NCBI GenBank assembly: GCA_030447745.1
Contig: JAUJOH010000004.1
Location: 98,435-162,434 of the forward strand
Source: Chloroflexota bacterium
GTDB lineage: Bacteria; Chloroflexota; Limnocylindria; Limnocylindrales; CSP1-4
Length of the DNA: 64,000 nt
Direction: 5' to 3'
Below, piece after piece: positions 38,995 to 50,637 of this stretch. Numbering within the stretch: position 1 is the first letter of the stretch; every line of letters starts with the position of its first letter. The position numbers and the translations under genes are program-made. Below the pieces are notes generated by a model that saw nothing but the letters and a program-made list of their open reading frames with translations, was not told the DNA's origin and ran no database searches.

Positions 38995-40074
38995 TTAGCG
39001 CGGGTGGGTCTGGCGTGGGTTGGGTTGGCGGACGAGCTCCGCGAAGCGGCGCGCGGCCTCGCCGGCCTCGTCGGACAGCGCCGTCGGCAGGACGACGCGC
39101 GTCTTGACGTAGAGGTCGCCACTCCCCGTGTCGCGGAGGCGCGGCATGCCCTGGCCGGTCAGCCGGAAGGTCCGGCCGTTCTGCGTCCCCGGCGGGATGG
39201 TCAGCATCAGCCGGCCCTTGAGCGTCTGAACCGGCACCTCCGCGCCGAGCAGCGCCTCGCCCAGGGTGAGGGGTAGCTCACGTTCGAGGTCCGCGCCCCG
39301 CCGAGTGAAGACCGGATGCGGCCGGACGCGCACCGTGACCACGAGATCGGCGCCGTCCCCGCCCTTGCCGGTCAGGCGGATGCGGCTGCCGGTGTCGACG
39401 CCGCGCGGGATCGAGACTTCGAGCCGTCGCCCGTCGACCTCGACGAGCCGCGTCGTGCCGTGGAACGCCTCTTCCAGGGTCAGCTCCGCCGTGGCCTCCA
39501 CGACGGCCGGCTGGCGGGCCCGCGGCGAACCCGTCCGGCCCGTGCCGTGCCCTCGACCGACGGCCGCGCCGTCGATCCCCATCTGGGCAAGGACGTCCTC
39601 GATGGAACCCCCCGCAGCGGAGCTGCCGCGACGGCGGGCCGATCCGCCGCGCCTCGCTCCGGAGGCAGGGCCGGCCGTGTCCGGTTCGGCGCCGCCGAAC
39701 ATCATCCGGAAGAAGTCGGAGAAGCCGCCGACGTCCTCGCCGCCGGAGGTCCGGAACTCGTAGCGGACGTTGCCACCCGAGCCGAAGCCGCCGAAGGGCG
39801 CACCCCCGTAGGCGCCGCCCGCTCCCGCTCCGGCGCCGGCGCGGCTGAGCGCCTCCCAGTTCGCGCCGAGCTCGTCGTACTGCTTGCGCTTCTCGGGGTC
39901 ACCGAGGACCGCGTGAGCTTCGTTGACGTCCTTAAACCGCTGCTCGGCCGAGGTGTCGCCGGGCTTCACGTCCGGATGGTTCTGGCGCGCCAGCTTCCGG
40001 TACGCCTTCTTGATCTCGCTCTGGCTGGCGGTCCGTGGGACCCCCAGGATCTTGTAGTAGTCGCGGTATTCCAT
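38995..40074 (-). CDS. dnaJ: DnaJ-family co-chaperone without zinc-finger domain
   Basis: YRDYYKILGVPRTASQSEIKKAYRKLARQNHPDVKPG; G/F region; no CxxCxGxG repeats. Confidence 0.92.
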   Translation of the reverse strand: MEYRDYYKILGVPRTASQSEIKKAYRKLARQNHPDVKPGDTSAEQRFKDVNEAHAVLGDPEKRKQYDELGANWEALSRAGAGAGAGGAYGGAPFGGFGSGGNVRYEFRTSGGEDVGGFSDFFRMMFGGAEPDTAGPASGARRGGSARRRGSSAAGGSIEDVLAQMGIDGAAVGRGHGTGRTGSPRARQPAVVEATAELTLEEAFHGTTRLVEVDGRRLEVSIPRGVDTGSRIRLTGKGGDGADLVVTVRVRPHPVFTRRGADLERELPLTLGEALLGAEVPVQTLKGRLMLTIPPGTQNGRTFRLTGQGMPRLRDTGSGDLYVKTRVVLPTALSDEAGEAARRFAELVRQPNPRQTHPR

Positions 40075-40098
40075 CCCGGAACCCTCAGCGGGTGGGTG

Positions 40099-42714
<2,616 letters not shown>

Positions 42715-42723
42715 TCGGTGGGA

Positions 42724-42762
42724 TCGAGGTGCGGGGTCGAGGTGCGGGGTCGAGGTGCGGGA
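42724..42762. repeat. Three tandem 13-bp repeats (TCGAGGTGCGGGG) between hspR and lon
   Basis: Copies at 42724, 42737 and 42750; third differs by one base. Confidence 0.95.
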
Positions 42763-42775
42763 CGCTGGCGCTGTG

Positions 42776-43213
42776 CTAGCGGGCCGCCCGGGCGGCGGCC
42801 TTGGTGGTGGTGGTGGTGGTGGTGGTGGGCTCGGGCTCCTCGCCGGCGTGCGCCGTCCCTTCGGTGTAGAGGTGCTCGAGGATCCGTGTCCCCAGGCGCT
42901 CCTCCAGCTCGAAGAGAATCCGGACGCCCGCCAGATTGACGCCGAGGTTCTGTGTCAGGTGCCGGATCCAGAGCACCCGGCGGATATCGTTCTCGCTGTA
43001 GAGGCGGATGTTGGACGGCGTTCGCGCCGGGCAGACCAGGCCCTCTTCCTCGTAGATCCGCAGGGTCCGCGGGTGCACGCTGACGATGCTCGCCGCCACG
43101 CTGATCACGTAGACGGGTCGCTGCGGGTCCTGGCCCGGCCGGCGCTGCGCCACCCGCTCAGGCCTGCTCCGTCGGGGCGCTCGAGGCGCCTGCGTCGGTG
43201 CTGGAACCGCCAT
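42776..43213 (-). CDS. hspR: MerR-family heat-shock regulator HspR-like
   Basis: VYVISVAASIVSVHPRTLRIYEEEGLVCPARTPSNIRLYSENDIRRV; in a heat-shock operon. N-terminus overlaps hsp20, so the start may be downstream. Confidence 0.88.
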   Translation of the reverse strand: MAVPAPTQAPRAPRRSRPERVAQRRPGQDPQRPVYVISVAASIVSVHPRTLRIYEEEGLVCPARTPSNIRLYSENDIRRVLWIRHLTQNLGVNLAGVRILFELEERLGTRILEHLYTEGTAHAGEEPEPTTTTTTTTKAAARAAR

Positions 43214-43673
43214 CGCCGTTCGTCGAAGGGCTGATCCGGATCTGGCGGGGCTTGACCTGCTCCGCCTTGGGGATCCGCAGGGTGAGGACGCCGTTCTCGA
43301 ACGTCGCCTCCGCGCGATCCGGCTCGAGGCCGCTCGGCAGACTCACCGACCGGCTGAACTCGCCGCGCCGGATCTCCTGGACGAGGTAGCCGCCTTCGCT
43401 GCCCTCGCGCTCGTTGGCGCTGGTGGCGCGGATGGTCAGCGTCCCGTCCTCGACCGTGATCTCGACATCGTCCGGCCGGACGCCCGGCAGGGCCGCCTCG
43501 ACGACGAGCGCGTCCGTGGTGGTCGAGATGTCCAGCGCCAGCGGGCCGCCCTCCTGGACGGACGAGCCCCAGCCGCCGCGCGGTCGCACGTAGCTGTCTT
43601 CAAGAAGCCGATCCATCGCCTGGCGGAGCGAGAGAAGCTCGCCGAACGGCGAGGGACGGCGGGAGATCGTCAT
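43158..43673 (-). CDS. Hsp20/alpha-crystallin small heat-shock protein
   Basis: VVEAALPGVRPDDVEITVEDGTLTIRA..SVSLPSGLEPDRAEATFENGVLTLRIPK. Confidence 0.94.
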   Translation of the reverse strand: MTISRRPSPFGELLSLRQAMDRLLEDSYVRPRGGWGSSVQEGGPLALDISTTTDALVVEAALPGVRPDDVEITVEDGTLTIRATSANEREGSEGGYLVQEIRRGEFSRSVSLPSGLEPDRAEATFENGVLTLRIPKAEQVKPRQIRISPSTNGDGGSSTDAGASSAPTEQA

Positions 43674-43738
43674 GATCCGCCACCTCCGTGTTGCTGTGGG
43701 TCCGACAACGGACGTGCCCCCGTTGTGGGCACGCGGGC

Positions 43739-43768
43739 ATGCTAGAACGCTGCCAATGTCGTTGTCAA
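43739..43768 (-). promoter_or_regulatory. Sigma70-like promoter for the hsp20 operon
   Basis: TTGACA (43763-43768) - 18 bp - TAGCAT (43739-43744). Confidence 0.7.
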
Positions 43769-43802
43769 GGTTCGCGGGTGCCACACCCGCAGCCATGTTG
43801 TG

Positions 43803-44528
43803 TCATCGGGCGACGACGGGCTGACCCGCCGGCTCGCCCGCGATGACGGCGCCCACGACGCGCCAGGAGGTCACCGGACCGAAGGGTCCGGCGGCGGTCG
43901 AGCCGGCCGCGGGCCGGAGCTCCGCGACCCCGACCCGCTCGACGGTCACGAGTCGCTGCGACGTCGTCGGCAGGAGCCCGAACAGCTGCTCGCGGCTGAC
44001 CTGCCGGCGGGCGACCTCGAGCGCGAAGGCGCGGCCACCGCCCGGCGTTGCGCCGATATCGGTCCAGCGGAGACCGTCCAGCGGGCGCGCCGGATCCGTC
44101 TCGGCATCCGGGACGGCGGCCTCGATCCGGACCAGGGTGTTCGTGAGGGCCGTCGTCTGGCGGCTCCACGCCACCTCGAGCGCGCGGGCCGAGGCGGGCG
44201 GCGTGACGAACCGCGTCAGCGCTGCCTCGGCGCGAACGGCGCGCCAGTCGGCGAGGTACGCCTCGAGGGCGAGGGCCGGGTCCGCACCGCGGGCGGCGAC
44301 GACCCAGAAGCCGCTGCACAACGCCAGGACGAGCGGCGTCAGCCAGAGCAGGTCCGCGCCGCCGCCGCCCGGCGGCGCGCCGAGCGCCGCTCGCCGCCGC
44401 CGCGCCCGATGCCAGGCGTGGACGGCGATGGCGACCCAGGCAACGGCGATCGCGACGCCGAGGGCGAAGACCAGCGGCGCGCTCGTACCGCCGGCGTGCG
44501 GGGCCGCCGCGGCCAGCAGCCCGAGCAC
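43803..44528 (-). CDS. Membrane protein of unknown function (N-terminus likely extends upstream)
   Basis: N-terminal hydrophobic helices; upstream frame PPVLGDYLPSRVVSADGALRRSLVVWGWGQLAAGD is open and protein-like. Confidence 0.55.
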   Translation of the reverse strand: MLGLLAAAAPHAGGTSAPLVFALGVAIAVAWVAIAVHAWHRARRRRAALGAPPGGGGADLLWLTPLVLALCSGFWVVAARGADPALALEAYLADWRAVRAEAALTRFVTPPASARALEVAWSRQTTALTNTLVRIEAAVPDAETDPARPLDGLRWTDIGATPGGGRAFALEVARRQVSREQLFGLLPTTSQRLVTVERVGVAELRPAAGSTAAGPFGPVTSWRVVGAVIAGEPAGQPVVAR

Positions 44529-44814
44529 CGCCAGCTGGATCGCCGGGCCGAGGCGCCAGCGCCCGTCGCCGGCGGCCAGCTGCCCCCAGCCCCAGACGAC
44601 GAGCGATCGGCGGAGCGCCCCGTCCGCGGAGACGACCCGGGAGGGGAGGTAGTCACCGAGGACCGGCGGCCGCTTCCGGACCGGGGTGTCGAGCTCGCTC
44701 GCAGGTGGCTCGCCGGCGACCGGCGCGGTGGCCTCGCGACGCGGGGGCGCCTGGTCCGTCCGCCTGGGGCTCGCCGTCGCGCCGCCGCGTGGCGGTGTCG
44801 CGCGACCGCCCGGG

Positions 44815-45495
44815 TCAGCCGGCGTCGACGGCCTCCGCCTCGCCGATGAGCTGGCCGTGGAGCAACGCCTCGCACTCCGTCTTGCCGATCGCGATCACCT
44901 TGTCGCCCTCGCGGAGCACGGTGTCCGGGCGCAGCGGCGCGGCCACGCCCGCGCGGATCAAGGCGAACAGCGAGCATCCCTCCGGGATGTCCAGGTCCTT
45001 GGTCGCCCGGCCCACCGCCGGCGACCCGGCCTGGAGGTGCGCCTCGATCAGCTCGAGCTCGCCTTCGCCGAGCGCCGCCAGGTGCAGCAGCTCGTGGACG
45101 GGGATGTCCTGCTCGATGGAGCCCAGGATCATCCGGGTGGGGCTGATGATCTCGTCGACACCGAGGTGCTTGAACAGGCGCTCGTTCTTTGGGTTGTTCA
45201 CGCGCGCGATGGTGCGGCCGACGTCGAAGTGGTGGCGCGCCATCTGGCAGATCACGAGGTTGTCCTCGTCGTCGCCGGTGACGGCGGCGACGATGTCAGC
45301 GCGGTTGGCGCCCGCGTCAGCGAGGTACTTGCCCTCGCAGCCGTCGTGCGGCATCACGACCGATCCGATCTCGTCCGCGATCTGGTCCGCGCGAGCCCGG
45401 TCCTTCTCCATCAGCACGACCTCGTGGCCGTTCTCGATCAGCTCCCGGGTCAGGTAGTAGCCGACCTTGCCGCCACCGACCACCAGCACGAACAT
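44815..45495 (-). CDS. trkA: TrkA-type RCK (NAD-binding) regulatory protein
   Basis: MFVLVVGGGKVGYYLTRELIENGHEVVLMEKD; TrkA-C domain. Confidence 0.9.
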   Translation of the reverse strand: MFVLVVGGGKVGYYLTRELIENGHEVVLMEKDRARADQIADEIGSVVMPHDGCEGKYLADAGANRADIVAAVTGDDEDNLVICQMARHHFDVGRTIARVNNPKNERLFKHLGVDEIISPTRMILGSIEQDIPVHELLHLAALGEGELELIEAHLQAGSPAVGRATKDLDIPEGCSLFALIRAGVAAPLRPDTVLREGDKVIAIGKTECEALLHGQLIGEAEAVDAG

Positions 45496-45498
45496 CGC

Positions 45499-46014
45499 TC
45501 AGCCCTCCCGGACGCCGACGGCGCCTCCGGCGACGCCGGCCGGCGCCTCCGGCTCGTGGTGCTCCCCGCCGTCGTGCGTGCCACTCGGCGCAAGGATGCC
45601 CGGCAGCCCCGATCCCGTCAGGCCGAGGTACGCCGCGACCGCGTCCGTCATCAGCGTGGTCCGGCAGAGCGTCGCCAACCCGAGGTCGGCGTAGGCCGCG
45701 GCGCGCAGCGGGTCGTTGATCTTCGCGATGATCCGCCTCGCGCGCAGCGCCTCGACCGCCACCTGGGCCGCCATCACGTTCCGGTTGTCGCCCTCGGTCA
45801 GGGCGAGGAAGACGTCGGCCTCCTCCGCCCCGGCCCGGCGCAGCGTGTCCTCGTCCGTCCCGTCGCCGCGGATGGCGCTGCCCGAGAAGCTCGGCGGCAA
45901 CCGGTCGAAGGCTCGCGTCGCGACGTCGATGATGATCACCTCGTGCCCGGCCCGATCGAACAGCTCGGCGAGGGTCGCGCCGACGCGCCCGCACCCGACG
46001 ATGACCGTCTTCAC
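45499..46014 (-). CDS. Second TrkA-N (RCK) domain protein
   Basis: VKTVIVGCGRVGATLAELFDRAGHEVIIIDV; GTG at 46014. Confidence 0.88.
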   Translation of the reverse strand: MKTVIVGCGRVGATLAELFDRAGHEVIIIDVATRAFDRLPPSFSGSAIRGDGTDEDTLRRAGAEEADVFLALTEGDNRNVMAAQVAVEALRARRIIAKINDPLRAAAYADLGLATLCRTTLMTDAVAAYLGLTGSGLPGILAPSGTHDGGEHHEPEAPAGVAGGAVGVREG

Positions 46015-46469
46015 GATGCCTCCTGCGGCATGGGGTCCCGCACCACCCAGACGGCGCACGGGGCGTTCTTCAGGACGTACGGGATGGTCCGGCCCATCGC
46101 GAAATCGCCCCCGAACCGCTTGCGGAAGGGGAGGCCGACCACGACCAGGTCCGCTGCTCGCTCGGTTGCCTCGTCGACGATCGCCGCGCCGACGTCGCGC
46201 GCCTGGAGCAGGACGGTCTCGAGCGGCTGACGCTGGCGCTCCGCCACGCCCTCCGCCAGGTCGAGGATCCGCTGCGCATCGTCCGACGAGCCGGCGATGT
46301 CCGCGTCCAGCGGCAGCGTCCAGTTGATCTCCACGACGTGGACGCCGATCAGCTCGGCGCGGGCCGGCCGGGCGAGCTCGGCCACGAGCCGCACGATGAC
46401 GGCGTCGCTCGGTGCGCCGTTGAGGGCGACCAGGGCGCGGGTAAAGGCGGGTCGGTGCTGTTCGGGCAC
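46011..46469 (-). CDS. Universal stress protein (UspA family)
   Basis: RALVALNGAPSDAVIVRLVAELA..DLVVVGLPFRKRFGGDFAMGRTIPYVLKNAPCAVWVV. Confidence 0.85.
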   Translation of the reverse strand: MPEQHRPAFTRALVALNGAPSDAVIVRLVAELARPARAELIGVHVVEINWTLPLDADIAGSSDDAQRILDLAEGVAERQRQPLETVLLQARDVGAAIVDEATERAADLVVVGLPFRKRFGGDFAMGRTIPYVLKNAPCAVWVVRDPMPQEAS

Positions 46470-46622
46470 CTCGCGTGGCTTCCTCGGATGGGGCGGGGAC
46501 GCTGCGCGTCCCGGGGCTCCCGATGCTACAGCGTCGGGCGGAGCGCGTCCTCGCCGCCCGCGGCGCGAAGCTCCGATGCGGCGGAGGGCCCTCGACCGGC
46601 GCCCGCTGCGAGGCCGTGGGCC

Positions 46623-48638
46623 CTAGGCCGCTCGCCGGTATGGGATGTCGGCGACGACCGTGTGCTCGCGCCCCAGCAGGGCCCGCTTGAGCCGGCGCGC
46701 CGTCTGGTTGTAGAGCAGCCGGTCCCACCAGTGGCGCGCCACGTACTCCGGCAGGACGACGATCGTCACCGGCGCCGGGCGGTCCGGCGGCCAGGCCTGG
46801 TCGAGCACATCGAGGTATGCGAGCACCGGTCCGATCAGTGCCCGGTACGGGGACTGGACGATGACCAGCGGTACGTTCGGGATCTGCCGCTCCCACCGCT
46901 CCCGGAGCACCTCGGCCTCGTCCGGGTCGACGGTCACGAAGACGGCGCGCACGTCGTCCGCGATCGAGCGGCCGAAGATGACGGCCTGGATGACGGCCCG
47001 GTTGATGCCGTTGACCGGGATGACGACGCGCTCCTCGCGTTGCGGCCCGGCGATGACGAGGTCCTCTCGGACGTGGAGCTCCGTGGCCTGGGCGTCGTAC
47101 TCGCGGCGGATGAAGACCATCAGCGCGACCAGGGTTGGGATCAACAGGATCACGAACCAGGCCCCGCTGGTGAACTTGACGCTCGTCACGACGATGGCGA
47201 CGATCCCGGTCGCCAGGCAGCCGACCGCGTTGACGGCGAGCCGGTAGGCCCAGCCCGGGGGGCGGCCTCGCCACCAGTGCCGGATCATGCCGGCCTGGCT
47301 GATCGTGAAATCGATGAACACGCCGACGGCGTACAGCGGGATCAGCGCGTGCGTGTCTCCGCCGACCGCGATGACGAGACCGCCGGCCACCAGGCCGAGC
47401 AGGATGATCCCCGTCGAGAACGCGAGGCGGTCGCCGCGGAACGACAACTGGCGCGGGAAGAAGCCGTCCTGGGCGAGCACCGCGGCGAGGCGCGGGAAGG
47501 CGGCGAAGGACGTGTTCGCGGCCAGGAACAGCAGCAGCGCTGTGAATGCCTGGAAGGCGTAGAACGCAACCGAGTCGCCGTAGATGATCCGGGCGACCTG
47601 GGCGATGACGGTCTGCTTCGGTTCGTCGATCGGGTAGATCGCGTAGTTCGTGGCGAGGAAGGTGATGCCGATGAACAGCACGGCGAGGATTGCCGCCATC
47701 GCCATCAGCGTGCGAGCCGCGTTGCGCGACTCGGGCGGCTGGAAGGCGGGCACGCCGGTCGCGATCGCCTCGGTGCCGGTGAGCGCCACGGCCCCGGAGG
47801 CGAAGGCGCGCAGCAGGAGCACGGCACCCACCGCCTGGGCCGTCCCGGTCGTCGCCTCGACGACCTCCGGCGGCGGCGCCTGGTTGCCCTCGCCGAGCGC
47901 GAGGATCCGGTAGGCGCCGACGGCGATCATGGCCAGCGCGGAGAACAGGAAGAGGTAGGTCGGGACGGCGAAGATGTTGCCGGCCTCGCGGACCCCGCGC
48001 AGGTTGGCCAGGGTGATCAGCGCCAGCGCCGCGAGGCCGATCTCGACCCGGACGGGGTCCAGCGCCGGCGCGGCGGAGACGATCTGCTCGACCGCCGACG
48101 AGGTCGACACCGCGGCGGTCAGGTTGTAGTCGATCAGCAGGGCGGAGGCGGCGATCAGCGAGGCCAGCCGCCCGAAGTTGGCCTTGGAGACGGAGTACGA
48201 GCCGCCGCCGCTCGGGTAGGCGATGCAGACCTGCCGGTAGCTGAAGGCGACCACGGCGAGGAGGGCAGCAATCGCGATCGCGACCGGGAGCGCGAGCCCC
48301 ACGGCAAACGCCCCGAACCCGGCGATCGAGAAGGCCAGGATGACCTCCTCGGTCGCGTAGGCGGACGACGAGATCGCGTCGGAGCTGAAGATGGCCAGCG
48401 CCTTCTTCTTCGACAGCCGCTCGCCGATCTCCTCCTCGGAGTGGAGCGGCCGCCCGATCGCGATCGCCTTGAGACGCGCGGTCAGCCGGCCGGCGCCCGT
48501 GGTCGGAGCGCTCGCGGCCCGCTTCGCCACGAGCTGGTTCGGGCCGGTGTAGCGGAAGTACGCTGAGTGCGGCCGCTGGACCCGAACGCGACGGTCGCCG
48601 AGCTTCCGGCCGTGGATCGGCCGGCGGCCGCCGATCAT
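46623..48638 (-). CDS. APC-superfamily permease with C-terminal cytosolic domain (KimA/YdaO-like)
   Basis: KALAIFSSDAISSSAYATEEVI, GSYSVSKANFG, about 12 TM helices and about 170-aa cytosolic tail. Confidence 0.85.
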   Translation of the reverse strand: MIGGRRPIHGRKLGDRRVRVQRPHSAYFRYTGPNQLVAKRAASAPTTGAGRLTARLKAIAIGRPLHSEEEIGERLSKKKALAIFSSDAISSSAYATEEVILAFSIAGFGAFAVGLALPVAIAIAALLAVVAFSYRQVCIAYPSGGGSYSVSKANFGRLASLIAASALLIDYNLTAAVSTSSAVEQIVSAAPALDPVRVEIGLAALALITLANLRGVREAGNIFAVPTYLFLFSALAMIAVGAYRILALGEGNQAPPPEVVEATTGTAQAVGAVLLLRAFASGAVALTGTEAIATGVPAFQPPESRNAARTLMAMAAILAVLFIGITFLATNYAIYPIDEPKQTVIAQVARIIYGDSVAFYAFQAFTALLLFLAANTSFAAFPRLAAVLAQDGFFPRQLSFRGDRLAFSTGIILLGLVAGGLVIAVGGDTHALIPLYAVGVFIDFTISQAGMIRHWWRGRPPGWAYRLAVNAVGCLATGIVAIVVTSVKFTSGAWFVILLIPTLVALMVFIRREYDAQATELHVREDLVIAGPQREERVVIPVNGINRAVIQAVIFGRSIADDVRAVFVTVDPDEAEVLRERWERQIPNVPLVIVQSPYRALIGPVLAYLDVLDQAWPPDRPAPVTIVVLPEYVARHWWDRLLYNQTARRLKRALLGREHTVVADIPYRRAA

Positions 48639-48701
48639 GCGGCGCGCCGGGGGCTGACCGAGGGACCCTGATCGCAGCGGCGCGACGCTGCCGCTTCGCC
48701 C

Positions 48702-49424
48702 TCAGATGCCGTGGCCGAGCCTCCCGACGAGGCGGGCCGGCAGACCTGCGCTTGTCATCGCCGCCTGCACCGCGGCGACGTCGTACGTGACGCGGTGCCA
48801 GCTGCAGCGCGCGGCCTCCGTGTCGATCACCAGCCAGCTCGCCGTCGGATCACCGTCGCGCGGCTGTCCGACGCTGCCCGGGTTGAGGAGCATCGTCCGG
48901 CCGTCCAGCGGCATCTCCGAGCCGGCTGCCGGACTGATCGCCTCGACCCGCCCGTCGTCGTCCCGGAAGGCGACCGGCACGTGGGTGTGGCCGTGGAGGC
49001 CGTACGGCGTCTCGAGCGCCGCGAGGTTCGCCCGGGCGACCGGCACGGACGTGATGTACTCCCAGATCGGGTCGCGTGGGCTCGCGTGGACGAGCGTGAA
49101 GTCGCCCTCGGTCCGGCGCTCCGGCTGCGCTTCGAGCCAGGCCCGGGTCACCGGCGAGATCTCGTCGCGCGTCCACTCCATGGCAGCGCGGGCATCGGGG
49201 TTGAAGTACTCGATCTCGCGACCGCCGCACGCGGCGGCGTCGTGATTGCCCCGAACGCCGACGGCCTGGAGGCCGGCGAGGCGGTCCACGACGCCGTCCG
49301 GGTCCGGTCCGTAGCCGACGACGTCACCGAGGTGCCACACTGCGTCGACCCCGTCGAACGCAGCGATCACCGCGTCGAGCGCGACCAGGTTGGCATGGAT
49401 GTCCGACAACACGGCGACGCGCAT
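48702..49424 (-). CDS. Metallophosphoesterase (YfcE-like)
   Basis: VLSDIHANLVALDAV, HLGDVVGYGPDP, VRGNHDAA, GHTHVP. Confidence 0.92.
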   Translation of the reverse strand: MRVAVLSDIHANLVALDAVIAAFDGVDAVWHLGDVVGYGPDPDGVVDRLAGLQAVGVRGNHDAAACGGREIEYFNPDARAAMEWTRDEISPVTRAWLEAQPERRTEGDFTLVHASPRDPIWEYITSVPVARANLAALETPYGLHGHTHVPVAFRDDDGRVEAISPAAGSEMPLDGRTMLLNPGSVGQPRDGDPTASWLVIDTEAARCSWHRVTYDVAAVQAAMTSAGLPARLVGRLGHGI

Positions 49425-49745
49425 CGCGGGTCAGCGTAGCAGGGCCGCTACCACGGCCGCCGCCTTCGCGGCGGAAGATATCCGGGGCCGGCGGCAGGTC
49501 CTGGAAGCGCGTCGGGAGCGGGTCTCACGGCCGGCCCGGGTACCTCTCGTGTGAACCCGCGACCGTCCCGCGCAGAGCCGCTCCCGGCGTCGTGTGCTGC
49601 GCACCGCGGGCTGGCTCGGTCTTCCCGGACTCGTTCGGTTCGCGGCCCGGGTCTCCCCGTGCCCCTCGCGAGCCTGGTTACTCTTGCCGTGCGCCCCAGT
49701 GCGGATGGCGGACGCTACGGGGCCCCGGGACCGCTGTCAACGCGG

Positions 49746-49786
49746 TTATCCACGAATCCAGGTGGCGGGTGTGCGAGTGTGGACAA
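49746..49786. promoter_or_regulatory. Two DnaA-box-like 9-mers in inverted orientation
   Basis: TTATCCACG (49746-49754) and TGTGGACAA (49778-49786; TTGTCCACA on the minus strand). Confidence 0.4.
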
Positions 49787-49823
49787 CGCCGGCTCGACGA
49801 CCGAGCTTTCCACGCTCCGTCGG

Positions 49824-50174
49824 TCAGCCGGAGCGCGAGTTCGCGCGCACCGGCCGGCCGAGAGTCCGTCGGACGACGTCGATGACCTCGTCGACGTACT
49901 GGTCCGCGTCGCCTCGCTCGGCCGCCGTCCGGACGCAGCCCTGGACGTGGTCCTCGAGCAGGAGGATCGAGAGCGCGTCGACGGCGGCGCGAAGGGCGGC
50001 CGTCTGCTGGAGGATGTCGACGCAATACTCCTCGCGCTCGATCATCCGCGCGATCCCCCGAACCTGGCCCTCCATCCGGCTCAGCCGGCGGACGAGCTGC
50101 GCCTTGTCGCGGCTGTAGGAGTGGCGGAAGTGCGTCGTATCGGTGGGGTCGGAGCGTGTCGTCGGGGTCGCCAT
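49824..50174 (-). CDS. CsoR/FrmR-family metal-sensing repressor
   Basis: QLVRRLSRMEGQVRGIARMIEREEYCVDILQQTAALRAAVDALSILLLEDHVQGCV; ATG at 50174. Confidence 0.92.
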   Translation of the reverse strand: MATPTTRSDPTDTTHFRHSYSRDKAQLVRRLSRMEGQVRGIARMIEREEYCVDILQQTAALRAAVDALSILLLEDHVQGCVRTAAERGDADQYVDEVIDVVRRTLGRPVRANSRSG

Positions 50175-50212
50175 TCGGCGGCTCGTCCTCTGGAGCGGGT
50201 GGGAAAGACCGA

Positions 50213-50233
50213 TGATACCCACGGGGGGTATGG
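50213..50233. promoter_or_regulatory. CsoR-type operator (GATACCCACGGGGGGTATGG)
   Basis: ATACCC-N5-GGGTAT inverted repeat about 40 bp upstream of the CsoR start. Confidence 0.75.
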
Positions 50234-50310
50234 CACCGCAACCGGGCCGGCCACCCGAACGCGGGTGATCACCGACGTGGCGCTGGAGCGGACCGGTAGA
50301 CTGGGCGGCG

Positions 50311-50637
50311 ATGGATCCACGGGACCGTCCCTCCGACCTCGTAGACGGTGCCGAGTGCGGCGCGTGCGGGCGGCCCGTACCCCGGCGGGACGTCCGCCTC
50401 CTCGCCAGCCGCGACGACCTGGCCTTCGCCGAGCTGCCGTGCGCGGCATGCGGCAGCGTCAGCCTGGCGATCTTTGTCGGGCGCGACGCGGGTGGCGCGG
50501 TCGTGCCGGGAGCGTCCGGGGCGGCCGCCGTCGGCGGCGATGACGTGCTCGACATGCACCTCCTGCTCGAGGGCTGGACCGGCGACCTGCGCGGACTGCT
50601 CGGCGGCTCGACCGACGGGACGCCCGGCAGCCAGTGA
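50311..50637 (+). CDS. Small protein with two CxxC pairs (zinc-ribbon-like)
   Basis: ECGACGRPV...LPCAACGSVSLAIF; TAGACT ends 8 nt before ATG. Confidence 0.65.
   Translation: MDPRDRPSDLVDGAECGACGRPVPRRDVRLLASRDDLAFAELPCAACGSVSLAIFVGRDAGGAVVPGASGAAAVGGDDVLDMHLLLEGWTGDLRGLLGGSTDGTPGSQ

Noticed and set aside
42724-42762. CRISPR-like repeats (13-bp triplication)
   Set aside because: Units are directly adjacent without spacers; simple tandem repeat.
49425-49823. Replication origin
   Set aside because: Only two good DnaA-box-like sites, no AT-rich region, no dnaA/dnaN/gyrase genes nearby.
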